Notes under the pieces: generated by a model
The model's database searches: none
What the model was told of the DNA's origin: nothing
What the model saw: the letters and a program-made list of their open reading frames with translations, nothing else
Origin: an uncultured Collinsella sp.
Lineage (GTDB): Bacteria > Actinomycetota > Coriobacteriia > Coriobacteriales > Coriobacteriaceae
Direction: 5' to 3'
DNA length: 5,655 bases
Assembly (NCBI GenBank): GCA_900756725.1
Contig: CAAELJ010000028.1
Coordinates: 1-5,655, forward strand
Part shown: positions 1 through 5,305 of the stretch, piece after piece
Layout of the letters: each line of letters opens with the position of its first letter
How positions within the stretch are numbered: position 1 is the first letter of the stretch
Program-made: the position numbers and the translations under genes

Positions 1-47
1 CTTAAACTGCTCAATTTTTCGTGCTCACGGTGCTTATTTCCCAGTGA

Positions 48-1004
48 TCACTCGGACCACTTCTTAGTGAACATCAACATCGGCTGGTGGCCGGCCTGGG
101 CGTAGCGCCAGGACCCCTCGACCGCCAGCTTCCTGACGAGCGCGTTGCCGGCCCCGCTGATCCCGCCGAGGCGCACGGAGTCCGCGCTCGACCTCTGCTT
201 CGGGGCGAGGCCGAAGTAGGCCGTCACCTGCCTGCCGGAGCGGAACCTCGAGAAGTCGCCGACCTCGGACGCGAAGGCGGCGGCGAGCGCGAACCCGCAT
301 CCCTTGATCGACTGGAGCGCCTCGACCTCGGCCGAGAGGGGGCCCGCCGCGACGGCGGCCCTGTACTCGGCGAGGAGGGCCTCCCTCGTCTCGTCGGCCG
401 CCTCGACCTCGTTCCTCAGCGCCGCGAGCGCCCGGATGCCGCCGTCGTCGTCGGGGTATATGCCGTCGAGCCACCTGAGGAAGCCGTACGTCCAGTACTT
501 CCGGGGGTTTCCGGCCGGCGTCGTGCCGCCGTAGGCGTAGCCGCGGCGGGCCAGGAACGCCAGGAGCCGCTGCTTCGCCGCCGCGAGCCTGGCGGTCGCC
601 GCGTCGTGGGCGGCGGCGAGGTCCCTGAGCCCCTCGATCTCGGGGGACGGCACCCATACCGGGGTGACGTCGTGCGACAGTATCGCCTTGGCCATCCTGG
701 CCGCGTCGTTGCGGTCGTTCTTGGACGAGAGGTCGGCCGCCGACCTCGGGACCTTGGAGACGGCCGCGACGACGCAGTCGACGCCGAGGGCCGACAGCTC
801 CCTCTGCGGGGCGAAGCCGAGGTAGCCGCTCTCGTAGGCGGCGAGCGACGGGCCAGGGAAGCCCGACATCCACTCCGCGACCTCGCCCCAGGGGTTGCCG
901 CGGAACCTCCTCGTCACGGCCTCGCCCGTCTCCGCGTCGAGCGCGCAGACGGTGGTGGACCTGAGGTGTACGTCCATTCCGAAGGCGGTAGAATATCTAG
1001 GCAC
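48..1004 (-). CDS. IS110-family transposase (serine/DEDD recombinase), C-terminally truncated
   Basis: Encodes a 318-residue IS110-type recombinase, the enzyme that excises and inserts its element using a bridge RNA guide. An N-terminal RuvC-like domain carries the DEDD set: D11 in FGMDVH, E58 in YESGYLG, and D97 and D100 in KNDRND. A C-terminal Transposase_20 domain (about 228-305) includes LQSIKGCG, FGLAPKQ and GGISGAGNALVRK; S272/S273 sit where the catalytic serine is expected. The GTG start at 1002-1004 is preceded five bases upstream by GGGAGG, a strong ribosome site. The family normally continues several dozen residues past the GN..VRK segment, including a final conserved helix. Here the GC-rich coding sequence stops near residue 308, and residues 309-318 (MLMFTKKWSE) are read from AT-richer DNA. 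I infer loss of the 3' end and probable inactivity. The family call is secure; loss of activity is inference. Confidence 0.9.
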   Translation of the reverse strand: MPRYSTAFGMDVHLRSTTVCALDAETGEAVTRRFRGNPWGEVAEWMSGFPGPSLAAYESGYLGFAPQRELSALGVDCVVAAVSKVPRSAADLSSKNDRNDAARMAKAILSHDVTPVWVPSPEIEGLRDLAAAHDAATARLAAAKQRLLAFLARRGYAYGGTTPAGNPRKYWTYGFLRWLDGIYPDDDGGIRALAALRNEVEAADETREALLAEYRAAVAAGPLSAEVEALQSIKGCGFALAAAFASEVGDFSRFRSGRQVTAYFGLAPKQRSSADSVRLGGISGAGNALVRKLAVEGSWRYAQAGHQPMLMFTKKWSE

Positions 1005-1200
1005 GGGAGCCTCCCAACCTCGTTGCGGCGCGGCTGCGCCTCTGGCACTTCAACAACATTGTCGCAGCCCCGACCCGCGGTCACGAGCGGGGGCTCCTGT
1101 CGTTTCCGTGCCCTCGGATTGGGTCATAGTGTCTGACTTATGCTCAACCTATGGCGTCATCTCGCCCCAAAAGGGCCTCCCTCGCTCTGGCGGGTTTTCG
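80..1200 (-). mobile_element. IS110-family insertion sequence remnant, ends not resolved
   Basis: The element comprises the transposase gene plus its upstream noncoding leader. Base composition marks it off: the transposase segment is far richer in G and C than the pdx genes, and the composition drops sharply just left of position 80. IS110-subgroup elements lack obvious terminal inverted repeats, and I see none here, so both boundaries are estimates. The left edge is set by the composition break inside the transposase frame. The right edge is set just before the REP-like hairpin at 1232-1262. The apparent 3' truncation suggests a decayed copy rather than a complete element. Confidence 0.6.
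1005..1200 (-). ncRNA. Putative IS110 bridge RNA region upstream of the transposase
   Basis: IS110-subgroup elements encode their bridge RNA in the noncoding leader upstream of the transposase. This stretch has the right place, orientation and size (about 195 bases). It is rich in short stems. GGCGC pairs with GCGCC around a four-base loop (1027-1040). AGCCCC pairs with GGGGCT (1066-1071 with 1090-1095), enclosing an alternative CCCGC/GCGGG stem. CATAG pairs with CTATG (1125-1129 with 1149-1153), extended by a G-T and a G-C pair, leaving a 19-base loop that could be a guide loop. The limits, the fold and expression are unproven. No covariance model was run, and if the transposase is dead the RNA may be relict. 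Confidence 0.35.
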
Positions 1201-1231
1201 CTGTCGATACCAAAACATCGGCGTTGTCGAA

Positions 1232-1262
1232 GTAGTCATTGGGGACGTTCTTAAACGACTAC
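1232..1262. repeat. REP-like hairpin containing GGGGACGTTC
   Basis: Nine-base arms GTAGTCATT (1232-1240) and AACGACTAC (1254-1262) are complementary except for one A/C mismatch, around a 13-base loop with GGGGACGTTC. It begins with GTAG, the tetranucleotide typical of REP sequences handled by RAYT (REP-associated tyrosine) transposases. From memory, GGGGACGTTC-type motifs recur next to such genes. It could be a dispersed repeat and a plausible landing site for an IS110 element, which often targets REP-like palindromes. Copy number cannot be judged from one window. Confidence 0.4.
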
Positions 1263-1267
1263 ATAGC

Positions 1268-1335
1268 ATGAGAGTGGATAATCTCCCGGTTTGAGCCTGC
1301 ATTCAAGCTCAAAGTGGGAGATTATCCACTCTCGT
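1268..1335. repeat. Long two-part inverted repeat downstream of pdxT
   Basis: The outer arms 1270-1287 and 1316-1333 are perfectly complementary over 18 bases, extendable to 20 with a T-G and an A-T pair. Inside, after a 2x2 internal loop (GG opposite GT), TTTGAGC (1290-1296) pairs perfectly with GCTCAAA (1307-1313) around a ten-base loop. The structure begins about 22 bases past the pdxT stop. It could fold the mRNA 3' end and stop or stabilise it. Neither side carries a clear T run, so it is not a canonical intrinsic terminator. It may also be a dispersed palindromic repeat or small MITE-like element. The structure is certain; its role is not. Confidence 0.85.
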
Positions 1336-1356
1336 TTCGTTCGTTGCTTTCGATGT

Positions 1357-1944
1357 TTACATTAGTAGGAACAGTTCGTGGAGGCGGGTGTCTTCATCGA
1401 GTTCGGGGTGGAAGGTTACGCCGAACTGGTTGCCCTGGCGGGCGGTGACGATACGGCCATCGACTTCGGCCAGGGCCTTGGCATTGCCGTGCGCCTCGAC
1501 GATGCGGGGTGCACGGATAAATGTTAATGGCACTTCACCGTCGATGCCGGCTACCTGCCCCTTGGTTCGAAAGCTGCCGAGCTGCCTGCCGTAGGCATTT
1601 CGCTCGACAAGTACATCCATGGTTGCCAAACGCGGCGTCCCCTTATCGTCGTGGGCGGCAAGGTCGCGCGCCAGCAGAATCAAGCCGGCGCAGGTTCCCA
1701 ATACAGGCATGCCTTCAACAATGCGTGTGCGAAGCCCCTCGAGCATACCGAGTTCGGCAAGTAGCTTGCCCTGAACGGTGGACTCGCCGCCGGGGAGGAC
1801 CAGGCGGTTAAAGTTCTGCTGCAAATCAGCCGCCTGCCTCAGCTCAATACAACGTGCGCCCAGCTCGGACAGCCTCGCCTCGTGCTCGGCAAAAGCACCT
1901 TGGACCGCCAGCACGGCGACCGTCTGGTCTGCGTAATCGCTCAT
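1357..1944 (-). CDS. pdxT: Pyridoxal 5'-phosphate synthase glutaminase subunit PdxT
   Basis: Glutaminase subunit of PLP synthase. It hydrolyses glutamine and channels ammonia to PdxS, which makes the cofactor in the cytoplasm. The 195-residue length fits the family. It is a class I glutamine amidotransferase-like (triad) domain throughout: an N-terminal VLAVQGAFAEH strand-turn, the oxyanion-region PGGEST at 51-56, the nucleophile Cys85 in GTCAGL, and the His179/Glu181 pair in FHPEL. The catalytic triad is therefore complete. The ATG at 1942-1944 has AAAGGA seven bases upstream. The gene follows pdxS after 20 bases, so the two are almost certainly one transcript. A large hairpin lies just beyond the stop. 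No abnormality is seen. Confidence 0.96.
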   Translation of the reverse strand: MSDYADQTVAVLAVQGAFAEHEARLSELGARCIELRQAADLQQNFNRLVLPGGESTVQGKLLAELGMLEGLRTRIVEGMPVLGTCAGLILLARDLAAHDDKGTPRLATMDVLVERNAYGRQLGSFRTKGQVAGIDGEVPLTFIRAPRIVEAHGNAKALAEVDGRIVTARQGNQFGVTFHPELDEDTRLHELFLLM

Positions 1945-1964
1945 GTGCGATCCTTTCCGCTGGA

Positions 1965-2855
1965 CTAGCGTCCGCGCTCCTCCATGATGATCTCGATCTC
2001 GTCGGCGTTGATGCCGACCATGGCCTCGCCCAGGTCCTCCGAAAGCTCGGCGATGAGTTTGGCGTCGGTGAAGTTTGCCACGGCCTTGACAATGGCGGCT
2101 GCGCGCTTGGCGGGGTCGCCGCTCTTAAAGATGCCCGAGCCGACAAAGACACCCTCGGCGCCCAGCTGCATCATCAATGCGGCGTCGGCAGGGGTTGCCA
2201 CACCGCCAGCAGCAAAGTTCACGACGGGGAGCTTGCCCGTGGCATGGACCTCGCGGACCAGCTCGACCGGCACCTGCAGCTGCTTGGCTGCCTCAAAGAG
2301 CTCGTCGTCACGCAGGGCAACTACGTCGCGGATCTGCTTTTGGATCTTGCGCATGTGGCGCACGGCCTGGACCACGTCGCCCGTGCCCGGCTCGCCCTTG
2401 GTGCGGATCATCGTGGCGCCCTCGGCAACACGGCGCAACGCCTCGCCCAGGTCACGGGCACCGCAGACAAACGGGACGTCAAACTGGGTTTTGTCGATGT
2501 GATAGACATCGTCGGCAGGGGAGAGAACCTCGGACTCGTCGATATAGTCGATCTCGATGGCCTGCAGGATCTGCGCCTCGACAATGTGGCCGATGCGGCA
2601 CTTGGCCATGACAGGGATGGAGACGGCCTCCTGGATGCCCTTGATCATTTTGGGATCGCTCATGCGCGAGACGCCGCCTGCGGCACGGATGTCGGCCGGG
2701 ATGCGCTCGAGAGCCATGACGGCGCAGGCGCCTGCCTCCTCGGCGATGCATGCCTGCTCGGGCGTGGTGACGTCCATGATGACGCCGCCTTTGAGCATCT
2801 GCGCGAGTTCGCGGTTGAGTTTGACGCGATCGGCCTTGCTGGTCTGTTCTGCCAT
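1965..2855 (-). CDS. pdxS: Pyridoxal 5'-phosphate synthase lyase subunit PdxS
   Basis: Synthase subunit that condenses a pentose phosphate (ribose 5-phosphate or ribulose 5-phosphate), glyceraldehyde 3-phosphate and ammonia from PdxT into PLP. The family forms a dodecameric (beta/alpha)8-barrel core. With the start at 2855 it has 296 residues, the usual length. Diagnostic segments are GGVIMDV (23-29, with Asp28), the sugar-binding Lys85 in PVMAKCRIGH, the second catalytic Lys153 in RTKGEPGTG, the DYIDESEVL stretch, and the phosphate-binding VGSGIFKS (238-245). An in-frame ATG 14 codons upstream (2895-2897) lacks a ribosome site, while AGGGAG stands five bases before the chosen ATG. It leads the pdxST operon and is divergent from pdxR, its probable activator. 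Confidence 0.97.
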   Translation of the reverse strand: MAEQTSKADRVKLNRELAQMLKGGVIMDVTTPEQACIAEEAGACAVMALERIPADIRAAGGVSRMSDPKMIKGIQEAVSIPVMAKCRIGHIVEAQILQAIEIDYIDESEVLSPADDVYHIDKTQFDVPFVCGARDLGEALRRVAEGATMIRTKGEPGTGDVVQAVRHMRKIQKQIRDVVALRDDELFEAAKQLQVPVELVREVHATGKLPVVNFAAGGVATPADAALMMQLGAEGVFVGSGIFKSGDPAKRAAAIVKAVANFTDAKLIAELSEDLGEAMVGINADEIEIIMEERGR

Positions 2856-2860
2856 GGTTG

Positions 2861-2866
2861 CTCCCT
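2861..2866 (-). promoter_or_regulatory. pdxS ribosome-binding site
   Basis: AGGGAG on the minus strand, five bases before the ATG at 2853-2855. It decides between this start and an in-frame ATG at 2895-2897, which has no comparable site and would add 14 residues not usual in PdxS. Confidence 0.75.
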
Positions 2867-2920
2867 TGGTTGGCATGTGCATTGCTTGACCGAACATCCT
2901 ATCTGGGAGCTGGGTATGGC

Positions 2921-2949
2921 GAAATACTCAGTTTTCGAGATAATAACAA
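2921..2949 (-). promoter_or_regulatory. Candidate pdxST promoter
   Basis: On the minus strand, TTGTTA (2944-2949) is a fair -35 element, followed by a 17-base spacer and TATTTC (2921-2926) as a weak -10. The weak -10 and the repeat immediately upstream fit a promoter that needs an activator. It would give a leader of about 60 bases before the pdxS ATG. This is based on motif and spacing only. Confidence 0.4.
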
Positions 2950-2989
2950 GGTCAGACTAATACCAGATTGAATGGCTCGATAAGGTCAG
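2948..2989. promoter_or_regulatory. Candidate PdxR operator: two AAGGTCAG direct repeats
   Basis: Identical octamers lie at 2948-2955 and 2982-2989, 34 bases apart start to start, about three helical turns on the same face. MocR-type regulators characteristically bind paired direct repeats. One copy abuts the candidate pdxS -35 and the other overlaps the pdxR ribosome-site region. This fits activation of pdxST together with autorepression. Assignment to PdxR is inference from position. Confidence 0.5.
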
Positions 2990-2992
2990 GTG
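2988..2992 (+). promoter_or_regulatory. pdxR ribosome-binding site
   Basis: AGGTG eight bases before the ATG at 3001-3003. It supports that start over an in-frame TTG at 2968, which has no good site. It overlaps the second AAGGTCAG repeat, so a bound regulator could also affect pdxR expression. Confidence 0.6.
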
Positions 2993-3000
2993 ACAAACTC

Positions 3001-4416
3001 ATGCTTGACTACAACTTGGAACAACGCGGCGAAGCATCGCTCTATGAGTATGTTTACCAGCAAATTCGAGATGATATCGTAGCTGGACGCATTGGGGCGG
3101 GGGAGCATCTGCCGTCTAAGCGCGCCTTTGCCAGTCATCTGGGAGTCAGCGTCATTACTATCGAGAATGCATATAGCCAGTTGCTTGCCGAGGGCTATAT
3201 TTGCTCAATGCCGCGCCGTGGCTACTACGCTTGCGAGCTTCCGGATGCACCGGTTTTGCCTTTGGCTACGGGGGACATCGACCGAGATGCCGTCTCTGTG
3301 GGCCTCGGCACGCCTGACGCCGATGGGTGTGCCGAGCGATTCGACTCACTTTCTCCATCCGCATTGGAGGCGGCTAGGCTTTGGCAAGGCGCACTGCGGG
3401 CAACGCTGTCATCCGAAGACGAACGCGAGATCTTTTCGCCCGCGCCAGCGCAGGGCACCGCTCGGCTACGACGCGCAATCGCTCGCCATCTGCGCGGGAC
3501 ACGGGGCATGAATGTTAATCCCGACAATATCGTCATCGGTGCGGGCGCCCAGCTGCTCGATACCATGTTGGTTCAGTTGCTTGGCGCGGACAAGGCGTAT
3601 GCCGTTGAGGATCCGGGCTATTTGCGCCTGACGCGCATCTATCAGGCTATGGGCTGCGAAGTTCGACATATCCCGTTGGATGATGAGGGCGTGGACTTGA
3701 GCGTTCTGCAGAAAGCCGGGGCCGATGTCCTTCACCTGATGCCGTCTCATCAGTATCCGACCGGCCTTGTGACGAGCATTGCGCGTCGCTATGCGCTGCT
3801 GAGCTGGGCTGCCGAGCGGCCAGACCGGTATCTCATCGAAGATGACTTCGATTGCGAGTTTCGCCTTGCCGGGAAGCCGATTCCCGCGCTCGCGTCGATC
3901 GATGCCGCTCAGTCGGTCATCTACACCAACACGTTTTCGAAGAGCCTTTCCTCGGCGTTGCGTTTGGCGTACATGGTGTTGCCCGATGAGCTAATGGAGC
4001 GGTTTAGGTGCAACCTTGGTTTTTACGCCTCGTCGGTGAGCTCTGTTGACCAGGTCGCTTTGGCGCGTTTGCTGGAATCGGGTGATTACGAGCGACATGT
4101 GAACCGCGTGCGCGTTCGTGCTCGTGAGGCGCGTGATAGCCTGACGGCGCTTGTGCGGAAAGCGTTTCCGACGGGGGAGGTCTCGATTGAACATGCGGAC
4201 GCGGGCCTTTACTGCACCGTTGCCCTGTCCGAGGACGGAGCGGGGAAGAGTTTCGCGAAGGCTCTTGCTGACGCTCGTATTTCCTATGTCAACATCGCCG
4301 ATTGCCTGTGGACGGGTGATCGGGCATCGACTAAGAGCGCTCCATCTTGCGTCCTCATTCAATACGACGACCTGAGCCCTCAGTCGCTCATCGTTCTTCA
4401 AGAACAGCTGCAATAA
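3001..4416 (+). CDS. pdxR: MocR/GntR-type regulator of PLP synthesis (PdxR)
   Basis: Transcription factor of the MocR group: a GntR winged helix-turn-helix fused to a fold-type I aminotransferase domain that senses PLP. From the ATG at 3001 it has 471 residues. Residues about 11-78 form the DNA-binding domain (SLYEYVYQQIRDDI, LPSKRAFASHLGVS, YSQLLAEGYI). Residues about 115-471 form the aminotransferase-like domain, with GTARLRRAIARHL, HQYPTG (250-255), EDDFDCEF (280-287, containing the pyridine-nitrogen Asp) and Lys314 in TFSKSLSS, the expected PLP Schiff-base lysine. The C-terminal arginine that binds substrate carboxylate in true aminotransferases is not evident, as expected for a sensor. 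Divergent placement next to pdxST strongly supports the name PdxR. In other bacteria PdxR activates pdxST when PLP is low. Confidence 0.9.
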   Translation: MLDYNLEQRGEASLYEYVYQQIRDDIVAGRIGAGEHLPSKRAFASHLGVSVITIENAYSQLLAEGYICSMPRRGYYACELPDAPVLPLATGDIDRDAVSVGLGTPDADGCAERFDSLSPSALEAARLWQGALRATLSSEDEREIFSPAPAQGTARLRRAIARHLRGTRGMNVNPDNIVIGAGAQLLDTMLVQLLGADKAYAVEDPGYLRLTRIYQAMGCEVRHIPLDDEGVDLSVLQKAGADVLHLMPSHQYPTGLVTSIARRYALLSWAAERPDRYLIEDDFDCEFRLAGKPIPALASIDAAQSVIYTNTFSKSLSSALRLAYMVLPDELMERFRCNLGFYASSVSSVDQVALARLLESGDYERHVNRVRVRAREARDSLTALVRKAFPTGEVSIEHADAGLYCTVALSEDGAGKSFAKALADARISYVNIADCLWTGDRASTKSAPSCVLIQYDDLSPQSLIVLQEQLQ

Positions 4417-4423
4417 GCCCACG

Positions 4424-4454
4424 AAAAAGGCCCGAACCAATACGGTCCGGGCCT
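4424..4454 (-). terminator. Intrinsic terminator of the rubrerythrin gene
   Basis: Read on the minus strand, an 11-pair GC-rich stem with one mismatch (arms 4444-4454 and 4428-4438, loop 4439-4443) runs straight into five T residues (4424-4428). It lies about 35 bases past the rubrerythrin stop. On the plus strand the stem lacks a T run, so it would serve pdxR, which ends at 4416, only weakly if at all. Confidence 0.88.
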
Positions 4455-4488
4455 CATCGAGCTAGAGGTTATGTCTCAGGCGGTTGGC

Positions 4489-5049
4489 TTAGCCAAAGTA
4501 GCGCTTGAGCAGGCCGGCGAAAGCCTTGCCGTGGCGAGCCTCGTCGCGAGCCATCTCGTGCACGGTGTCGTGGATGGCATCGAGACCAGCGGCCTTGGCG
4601 CGCTTGGCGAGATCGGTCTTGCCGGCGGTGGCGCCGTTCTCGGCCTCAACGCGCATCTCGAGGTTCTTCTTGGTGGAGTCGGTCACGACCTCGCCCAGGA
4701 GCTCGGCGAACTTGGCGGCATGCTCTGCCTCCTCGTGGGCAGCCTTCTCCCAGTACAGGCCGATCTCGGGATAGCCCTCGCGATGAGCGACGCGAGCCAT
4801 GGCCAGGTACATACCGACCTCGGAGCACTCGCCCTCAAAGTTGGCGCGCAGGTCGGCAACGATGTCCTCGGAGACGCCCTCCATCTTGGCGACGCCCACG
4901 ACGTGCTCGGCAGCCCACTCGAGCTGGCCCTCCTCCTGCTTCAGGAAACGAGAACCGGGAACGCCGCACTGGGGGCACTTGAAGTCCTCGGGCAGCTGGT
5001 CGCCGTCGAACTCTTCCACATAACCGCAAACGGGGCAAACAAACTTCAT
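4489..5049 (-). CDS. Rubrerythrin, rubredoxin domain first (reverse rubrerythrin)
   Basis: Cytoplasmic non-haem iron protein that reduces hydrogen peroxide in anaerobes. From the ATG at 5047-5049 it has 186 residues. An N-terminal rubredoxin-like iron site has CPVCGY (Cys5, Cys8) and CPQCGVP (Cys25, Cys28). A ferritin-like four-helix domain from about 45 carries the diiron ligands expected for the family: glutamates in FEGECSE (71-77), EEAEH (E107, H110), EMRVEAE (131-137) and DEARH (E170, H173). This order is the reverse of classical rubrerythrin, where rubredoxin is C-terminal. AAAGGA lies seven bases before the ATG. A longer in-frame start at 5142 would add 31 residues overlapping the candidate promoter and is rejected. 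A candidate promoter precedes the gene and a terminator follows, so it is probably monocistronic. Electron donor unknown. Confidence 0.93.
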   Translation of the reverse strand: MKFVCPVCGYVEEFDGDQLPEDFKCPQCGVPGSRFLKQEEGQLEWAAEHVVGVAKMEGVSEDIVADLRANFEGECSEVGMYLAMARVAHREGYPEIGLYWEKAAHEEAEHAAKFAELLGEVVTDSTKKNLEMRVEAENGATAGKTDLAKRAKAAGLDAIHDTVHEMARDEARHGKAFAGLLKRYFG

Positions 5050-5052
5050 GAT

Positions 5053-5069
5053 TCGATCCTTTCGATCGA
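5053..5069 (-). promoter_or_regulatory. Hairpin over the rubrerythrin ribosome site
   Basis: In the leader RNA, TCGATC pairs perfectly with GATCGA around the loop GAAAG, so the AAAGGA Shine-Dalgarno spans the loop and the 3' arm. The structure ends three bases before the ATG. It could lower or tune translation. A six-pair stem is modest and may be incidental. Confidence 0.35.
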
Positions 5070-5133
5070 TGGCGATGGTGCGCTCGCCCGGTCCCATAAG
5101 GGCCCTCTCCGGACGTGCGTCTTGACGAGTTCT

Positions 5134-5161
5134 ATTATCCATAAATGAGACTGAAAGTGAA
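5134..5161 (-). promoter_or_regulatory. Candidate rubrerythrin promoter
   Basis: On the minus strand, TTCACT (5156-5161), a 16-base spacer and GATAAT (5134-5139, five of six consensus -10 positions). It predicts a leader of roughly 75-80 bases before the ATG. AT-rich DNA lies upstream (5165-5225). I see no convincing PerR box here. Confidence 0.5.
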
Positions 5162-5206
5162 GCCTATTAGGAATGATTTTTAATAAAACAATTTTGAGAT
5201 ATGAAG

Positions 5207-5224
5207 ATGTTGATTGATTAACGA
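5207..5224. promoter_or_regulatory. Rex-like operator, upstream copy
   Basis: ATGTTGA, four bases, then TTAACGA. It matches 11 of 14 specified positions of the clostridial-type Rex dyad TTGTTAA-N4-TTAACAA as I recall it. The two half-sites are weakly symmetric to each other. It sits between the divergent rubrerythrin and dehydrogenase promoters. Weaker than the downstream copy. Confidence 0.35.
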
Positions 5225-5253
5225 TTGGCAGGCCGTCTTTGACCGCCGCTGAG

Positions 5254-5259
5254 TACAAT
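5254..5259 (+). promoter_or_regulatory. Candidate -10 element of the alcohol dehydrogenase gene
   Basis: TACAAT is a good -10 match, but no good -35 stands 16-18 bases upstream. If used, transcription would begin near 5266, placing the Rex-like dyad at 5271-5288 just after the start point, a classic repressor position. Confidence 0.35.
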
Positions 5260-5270
5260 CGGTCGAGCAA

Positions 5271-5288
5271 ATGTTGACGAATCAACAA
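5271..5288. promoter_or_regulatory. Rex-like operator, downstream copy
   Basis: ATGTTGA-CGAA-TCAACAA is an almost perfect dyad (TGTTGA and TCAACA are exact complements around a four-base spacer). It has the half-site length and spacing of Rex, the NADH/NAD+ sensing repressor that commonly controls fermentative alcohol dehydrogenases. It ends just before the ribosome site of the downstream gene. Binding is inferred. Confidence 0.5.
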
Positions 5289-5305
5289 ATGAAGGAGTTT
5301 CCTTT

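Noticed and set aside
44..51. Perfect palindrome GTGATCAC as a recombination or protein site
   Set aside because: Eight-base palindromes are common by chance and nothing nearby supports a role.
87..1136. A 349-codon open frame on the plus strand across the transposase
   Set aside because: It is antisense to a clear IS110 transposase in very GC-rich DNA, where stop codons are rare; its Arg/Gly/Ala-rich product resembles no family.
1268..1335. Calling the long hairpin a rho-independent terminator
   Set aside because: No T run follows the stem on either strand, and the 18-bp outer stem is unusually long; kept as an inverted repeat of unknown role.
1854..2960. A 368-codon plus-strand frame across pdxS
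   Set aside because: Antisense shadow of pdxS with a repetitive Asp/Leu/His-rich product; pdxS has all catalytic residues and a good ribosome site.
2968..3000. A longer PdxR starting at the TTG at 2968
   Set aside because: It lacks a ribosome site, while the ATG at 3001 has AGGTG eight bases upstream and gives the usual MLDYNL-type MocR start.
5050..5142. A 31-residue N-terminal extension of rubrerythrin
   Set aside because: It would overlap the candidate promoter, has no ribosome site, and rubrerythrins of this type begin at the MKFVCPVCG segment.
4471..5148. A 225-codon plus-strand frame across the rubrerythrin gene
   Set aside because: Antisense shadow rich in Leu, Gly and Val; the minus-strand frame has intact metal-binding motifs, a ribosome site and a terminator.
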